From: an uncultured Desulfomonile sp.
Lineage (GTDB): Bacteria; Desulfobacterota; Desulfomonilia; Desulfomonilales; Desulfomonilaceae
Direction of reading: 5' to 3'
DNA: 7,558 nucleotides
NCBI GenBank assembly: GCA_903920415.1
Contig: CAIXMD010000512.1
Span: 1 to 7,558, forward strand
Shown: in pieces, positions 5,083 through 7,558 of the stretch
Numbering within the stretch: the stretch's first letter is position 1
Layout of the letters: each line of letters starts with the position of its first letter
Program-made: the position numbers and the translations under genes
The notes under the pieces: model-generated
Database searches by the model: none
What the model was told of the DNA's origin: nothing
Seen by the model: the letters and a program-made list of their open reading frames with translations, nothing else

Positions 5083-5106
5083 GATTCCCGGAGCAACCGA
5101 GGAATC
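5083..5106 (+). other. Hairpin in the 5' leader of the secreted-protein gene
   Basis: GATTCCCGG (5083-5091) pairs with CCG-A-GGAATC (5097-5106): nine pairs, one bulged A and an AGCAA loop. It lies between the candidate promoter and the ribosome site with no T tract, so it is more likely a leader structure than a terminator. Confidence 0.35.
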
Positions 5107-5153
5107 GTCCTGAGAACGAGCGAATCCTTACCCCCCGAGTGAGGAGGTCCCCA

Positions 5154-5987
5154 ATGTTTGGGAAGTATTCCGTTGCAGCCAGGGTTGCCATTGTCTTCGC
5201 AGCCCTCATAATTGTATGTTTGGCCGGTTCGCCGGTCGAAGCCTATCGTGTCTGTACCTTCAAGGGCACGGTAGTCGACCACGGTTGGCGTAGCATGTCA
5301 GTAAAATCAAACGGGCAATGCGCAGAGGTCAACGTAGGATGGAGGACGAGGTACATTCCCAACAGGCGACCGTGCCTGGGTGAGCGAGTGGCCGTGGATT
5401 TTGTCCTCGAAGATGGATTCATGAAAGCGACCAAGGTCGTGAGTCTTTCTCCCTTGCCCCCTTCATCCCAGTGCTATCCCCCTCCTCCCCCTAGCGGTGC
5501 TACGTGTACGACAATCGGTGACGAAGCTCCAACCGCTACGGATTCTTGCCCCACACCCAGAGCGATCTGTTCGACCAAACCGCCGTCGTATGTTTCTGAT
5601 CCTTCGTGGTCTCCGGGCCCAAAGCCGGTGGAGTCCAAGCCGTCAAAACCAGCGGCTACTCAAAAGACTGCTCCTGACAAAAAGGACGTTGCCAAGGCCC
5701 CGGTGACGCGGCCCGTGCCTGAACCAACTCAGGACACCAAAGAACCGGTCCCCACTGAGGATAAGAAGTCAAAATCGCTGTCGGGCGAGGTAGTGGCATC
5801 TTCGCCAAAGAGTCTTTCCTTAAGGGTTGTAGACGAAGGTGAGTCTGCAGAGGTCATCAATATCAAGGTCGGTCTCAAGACAAAGTTCATACCCTTCCGA
5901 AGACCTGCCGTGGGTGAAAAAGTGAAAGTGGATTACCGGCAGGAAAACGGAGACAAATTCGGATATACTGTTCAAGTAGTGCAGTAG
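5154..5987 (+). CDS. Secreted protein with duplicated domain and Pro/Lys-rich linker
   Basis: No named family recognised. The 277-residue product has a Sec-type signal peptide (MFGKYSVAAR, hydrophobic core, likely cut after PVEA at residue 30). Two copies of a beta-rich domain of about 65 residues follow, at 31-98 and 208-277. The best-matched stretches are GWRTRYIPNRRPCLGERVAV (62-81) and GLKTKFIPFRRPAVGEKVKV (240-259), each followed by D and an aromatic residue, with 12 of 22 identical. Both domains start with a GTVV/GEVV strand, as in small OB-like periplasmic domains such as DUF5666; that likeness is inference. The linker (99-207) is rich in Pro, Lys and Thr, suggesting an extended wall-spanning spacer. 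Cysteines lie in domain 1 (34, 56, 74) and the linker (107, 118, 132, 139), none in domain 2. Start: GAGGAGG at 5141-5147 is six bases from ATG 5154. Confidence 0.8.
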   Translation: MFGKYSVAARVAIVFAALIIVCLAGSPVEAYRVCTFKGTVVDHGWRSMSVKSNGQCAEVNVGWRTRYIPNRRPCLGERVAVDFVLEDGFMKATKVVSLSPLPPSSQCYPPPPPSGATCTTIGDEAPTATDSCPTPRAICSTKPPSYVSDPSWSPGPKPVESKPSKPAATQKTAPDKKDVAKAPVTRPVPEPTQDTKEPVPTEDKKSKSLSGEVVASSPKSLSLRVVDEGESAEVINIKVGLKTKFIPFRRPAVGEKVKVDYRQENGDKFGYTVQVVQ

Positions 5988-6018
5988 TGCTTTGTCGTCT
6001 CCTCCCAGGGGTATTGTC

Positions 6019-6075
6019 CAGAAAGCTGTTCCTTTCTGAAACGTGTGGGGTGACTCTTCGGGGTTGCACCCACAC
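6019..6075. terminator. Two hairpins between convergent genes
   Basis: CAGAAAG/CTTTCTG (6019-6025 and 6032-6038) is a perfect seven-pair stem with a six-base loop. GTGTGGGGTG (6043-6052) pairs with CACCCACAC (6067-6075) with one bulged G. The second is followed by CCCCTCTTTC on the plus strand, so the T tract is poor. Their place between the stops at 5987 (+) and 6109 (-) suggests termination for both strands. Confidence 0.4.
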
Positions 6076-6108
6076 CCCTCTTTCAATTGAAGAGTACAGG
6101 TTCTTGCG

Positions 6109-6639
6109 TTATTTGGAATCGCCTTTCTTAACAAGATCTCTGCGTATTCTATTCAGAAACGCGTTATATAGCGCCTCCAACTCACTTGGTTCCTCTGATT
6201 CCGCCTGTTCGAAACCCACAAGAAAATAGTAAATAGCCCGGTCAAAAAACAGCGCCATCCTATTGTTGAGAGCAACAATGGAACGGACGTCGAAAGGCTG
6301 CCCTGCAAAATTACTTTCCTGGAAAAATAGCCATATGTGACGCTTGAGAAGAATGAAAACTCGGGCCATTTCAGAAAAACTCAAACCGTCCTCGCTGCAC
6401 CGTATTCCGAGTTGGACGTATTTGTCGGCAATTATCCCCACTGATGTTTTCTTATCAATATTTTTAGCAAATTCTGACAGTATACTGTCAGAAAGCTCCT
6501 CAAGCATCTCTTTTCCCAGTTGATAATGCGAGAGGAGTTCCCTCTTGTCAAAAGTGTCTTCCAGGAAGGCTTCTCTGATATGGTCACGGAATTTTTGAAT
6601 AAATTTTGCAAATTCCAGTTCAAAGGTCCTTATTTCCAT
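6109..6639 (-). CDS. Helical protein resembling an RsbRD N-terminal sensor domain
   Basis: A 176-residue soluble protein, all-helical by inspection, without signal peptide, membrane segment or cysteine pair motif. The middle (DGLSFSEMARVFILLKRHIW) and the later NRMALFFDRAIYYFLVGFEQ resemble the N-terminal helical domain found in RsbRD-type stressosome proteins and at the front of some histidine kinases. If right, it is a stand-alone sensor or scaffold domain, since no STAS or kinase domain follows; a conserved-hypothetical label would be equally fair. Start: AGGAGG (6650-6645) lies five bases before ATG 6639. It is 94 bases downstream of the radical SAM gene on the same strand, so co-transcription is possible but not shown. 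An acidic stretch (EQAESEEPSELE) precedes the basic C-terminal helix. Confidence 0.7.
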   Translation of the reverse strand: MEIRTFELEFAKFIQKFRDHIREAFLEDTFDKRELLSHYQLGKEMLEELSDSILSEFAKNIDKKTSVGIIADKYVQLGIRCSEDGLSFSEMARVFILLKRHIWLFFQESNFAGQPFDVRSIVALNNRMALFFDRAIYYFLVGFEQAESEEPSELEALYNAFLNRIRRDLVKKGDSK

Positions 6640-6733
6640 AAAAGCCTCCTAGCACACCTGACCTGGTGATCTTCGCCGTGAAGCATTAGCTCCGGATTTC
6701 TTTTCTTCGATGCAATACCATATCGCGCTCAGC

Positions 6734-7558
6734 CTACCTTTCAGGACCGTACTTGTCAATCGGGGTCTGCTTTTCCCTCTCGCACCAATTGAATGGATTG
6801 TCCAATCGAAAGTCAGGAATCCCGGACTCGGGAGATTCCAATTCCTGAATATATACGTTTTCAAACCCCAAATCCCAGGCCAGATCCAGCGCCCTATTGT
6901 ATTCTTCCTGTGATATTGCACGGTTTATTTCCTTGTAATTGTTGGCTTTGTGAAGTGGCGAATATTGCGACATGATAGAAAGCGTTACGTTCAAAGACAG
7001 GTTGTCTCGGATCCACTTAAGCGTCTCCTCAATGCCGGAAACGTCCCCCGGAAGCACTAGATGCCTGATTATCAAGCCATGCAAAGCTGCTCCCTGCATG
7101 TCCACCACTAAGTTGCCCACTTGGGCATACATTCTTTGGATCGCAGCCCTTGCAACATCCACGTAATCAAGCGCATCGGAATACTTCTCAGCAGCTCTTG
7201 GATCGGCGTATTTAAGATCGGGAAGGTACACGCTGACAATTCCGTCCAGGAGATCCAAGGTTTCTGGAGACTCATATCCGTTACTGTTGTAGACCACAGG
7301 AAGGTCCAGACCCTGATCCACGGCAAGCGCTAAGGCCTCCAGGAAGCCGGGAAGTTGGTGCGACGGAGAAACCGGCTCAATGTTGGCACACCCTCTTGTT
7401 TGCAATCCAAGCATTTTCCCTGCAAGAAACTCAGGTGCTGAAATGAAACCAATCGGCCCCTGGCTGATCTGGTGGTTTTGGCAATATACGCAGCGCATAT
7501 TGCAATGGGCGAAAAAAATTGTCCCGGCGCCCCCGTTTCCGGAAATGGGCGGCTCCTC
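6734..7558 (-). CDS. PflX-like radical SAM protein, related to pyruvate formate-lyase activases (5' end outside window)
   Basis: Radical S-adenosylmethionine enzyme of the COG1313 (PflX) type, which uses a [4Fe-4S] cluster to make a 5'-deoxyadenosyl radical; the target is unknown. The frame is open to the window edge and reads EEPPISGNGGAGTIFFAHCN before the ATG at 7498, so that Met is internal. Seen: the CNMRCVYC signature (C-x3-C-x2-C), NIEPVSPSHQ, PVVYNSNGYES, VSVYLPDLKYADP, then RHLVLPGD and MSQYSP, all characteristic of this family along a partial TIM barrel. The 274 visible residues cover nearly the whole family core; by comparison with relatives about 50 to 60 N-terminal residues, often with extra cysteines, lie beyond 7558. 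No pyruvate formate-lyase-like target is visible nearby. Confidence 0.9.
   Translation of the reverse strand, partial: EEPPISGNGGAGTIFFAHCNMRCVYCQNHQISQGPIGFISAPEFLAGKMLGLQTRGCANIEPVSPSHQLPGFLEALALAVDQGLDLPVVYNSNGYESPETLDLLDGIVSVYLPDLKYADPRAAEKYSDALDYVDVARAAIQRMYAQVGNLVVDMQGAALHGLIIRHLVLPGDVSGIEETLKWIRDNLSLNVTLSIMSQYSPLHKANNYKEINRAISQEEYNRALDLAWDLGFENVYIQELESPESGIPDFRLDNPFNWCEREKQTPIDKYGPER

Noticed and set aside
6649..6921. A 90-codon minus-strand open frame overlapping the end of the radical SAM gene.
   Set aside because: It is a shifted-frame shadow of a gene with clear family motifs and has no similarity or ribosome site of its own.

Overview
The window looks like chromosomal DNA from an anaerobic deltaproteobacterium (Desulfobacterota, Desulfomonile- or Syntrophobacter-like). 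This is inferred from the mix of genes: a PaaK-type CoA ligase of a form I associate with proteobacterial anaerobes, a PflX-like radical SAM protein, an FmdB-type zinc ribbon, and a HesB/IscA-like protein with an in-frame UGA that reads best as selenocysteine. I see no transposase, integrase, tRNA, rRNA or CRISPR array.

Layout. Bases 1-43 may hold the last codons of an upstream gene. At 110-1303 (+) lies a GT-B-type glycosyltransferase, followed by a small secreted Cys/Val/Pro-repeat protein at 1399-1659 (+). A gene-free stretch at 1660-2011 holds three hairpins, the last running into a T tract, directly upstream of a PaaK-like adenylate-forming ligase at 2012-3286 (+). Convergent to it, after a cluster of hairpins, is a minus-strand pair: a HesB/IscA-like selenoprotein (3876-3586, UGA at 3786-3784) and an FmdB-like zinc ribbon (3570-3370). 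Next, also on the minus strand, a small helical protein (4908-4558) overlaps by four bases a thioredoxin-fold CPHC protein (4561-4013). A divergent A+T-rich intergenic region with two perfect palindromes leads to a secreted protein made of two copies of one domain around a Pro/Lys-rich linker (5154-5987, +). The window ends with two minus-strand genes: a helical RsbRD-N-like protein (6639-6109) and a PflX-like radical SAM protein (from 7558, 5' end outside the window, to 6734).

How the genes fit together. The minus-strand genes suggest redox and Fe-S/metal handling: an A-type Fe-S carrier fold with Sec in place of the first ligand Cys, a zinc ribbon, an exported thiol-disulfide protein, and a [4Fe-4S] radical SAM enzyme. 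The plus-strand genes (glycosyltransferase, two secreted proteins, acyl-CoA ligase) are not obviously one pathway.

The most notable item is the HesB-like gene. A standard gene finder would start it at an internal ATG (3771) and lose the first 35 residues, including the proposed Sec31. A hairpin at 3764-3748 has the position and a loop G expected of a bacterial SECIS element. HesB-like selenoproteins are already a recognised class, so this is a probable mis-annotation case rather than a wholly new system.
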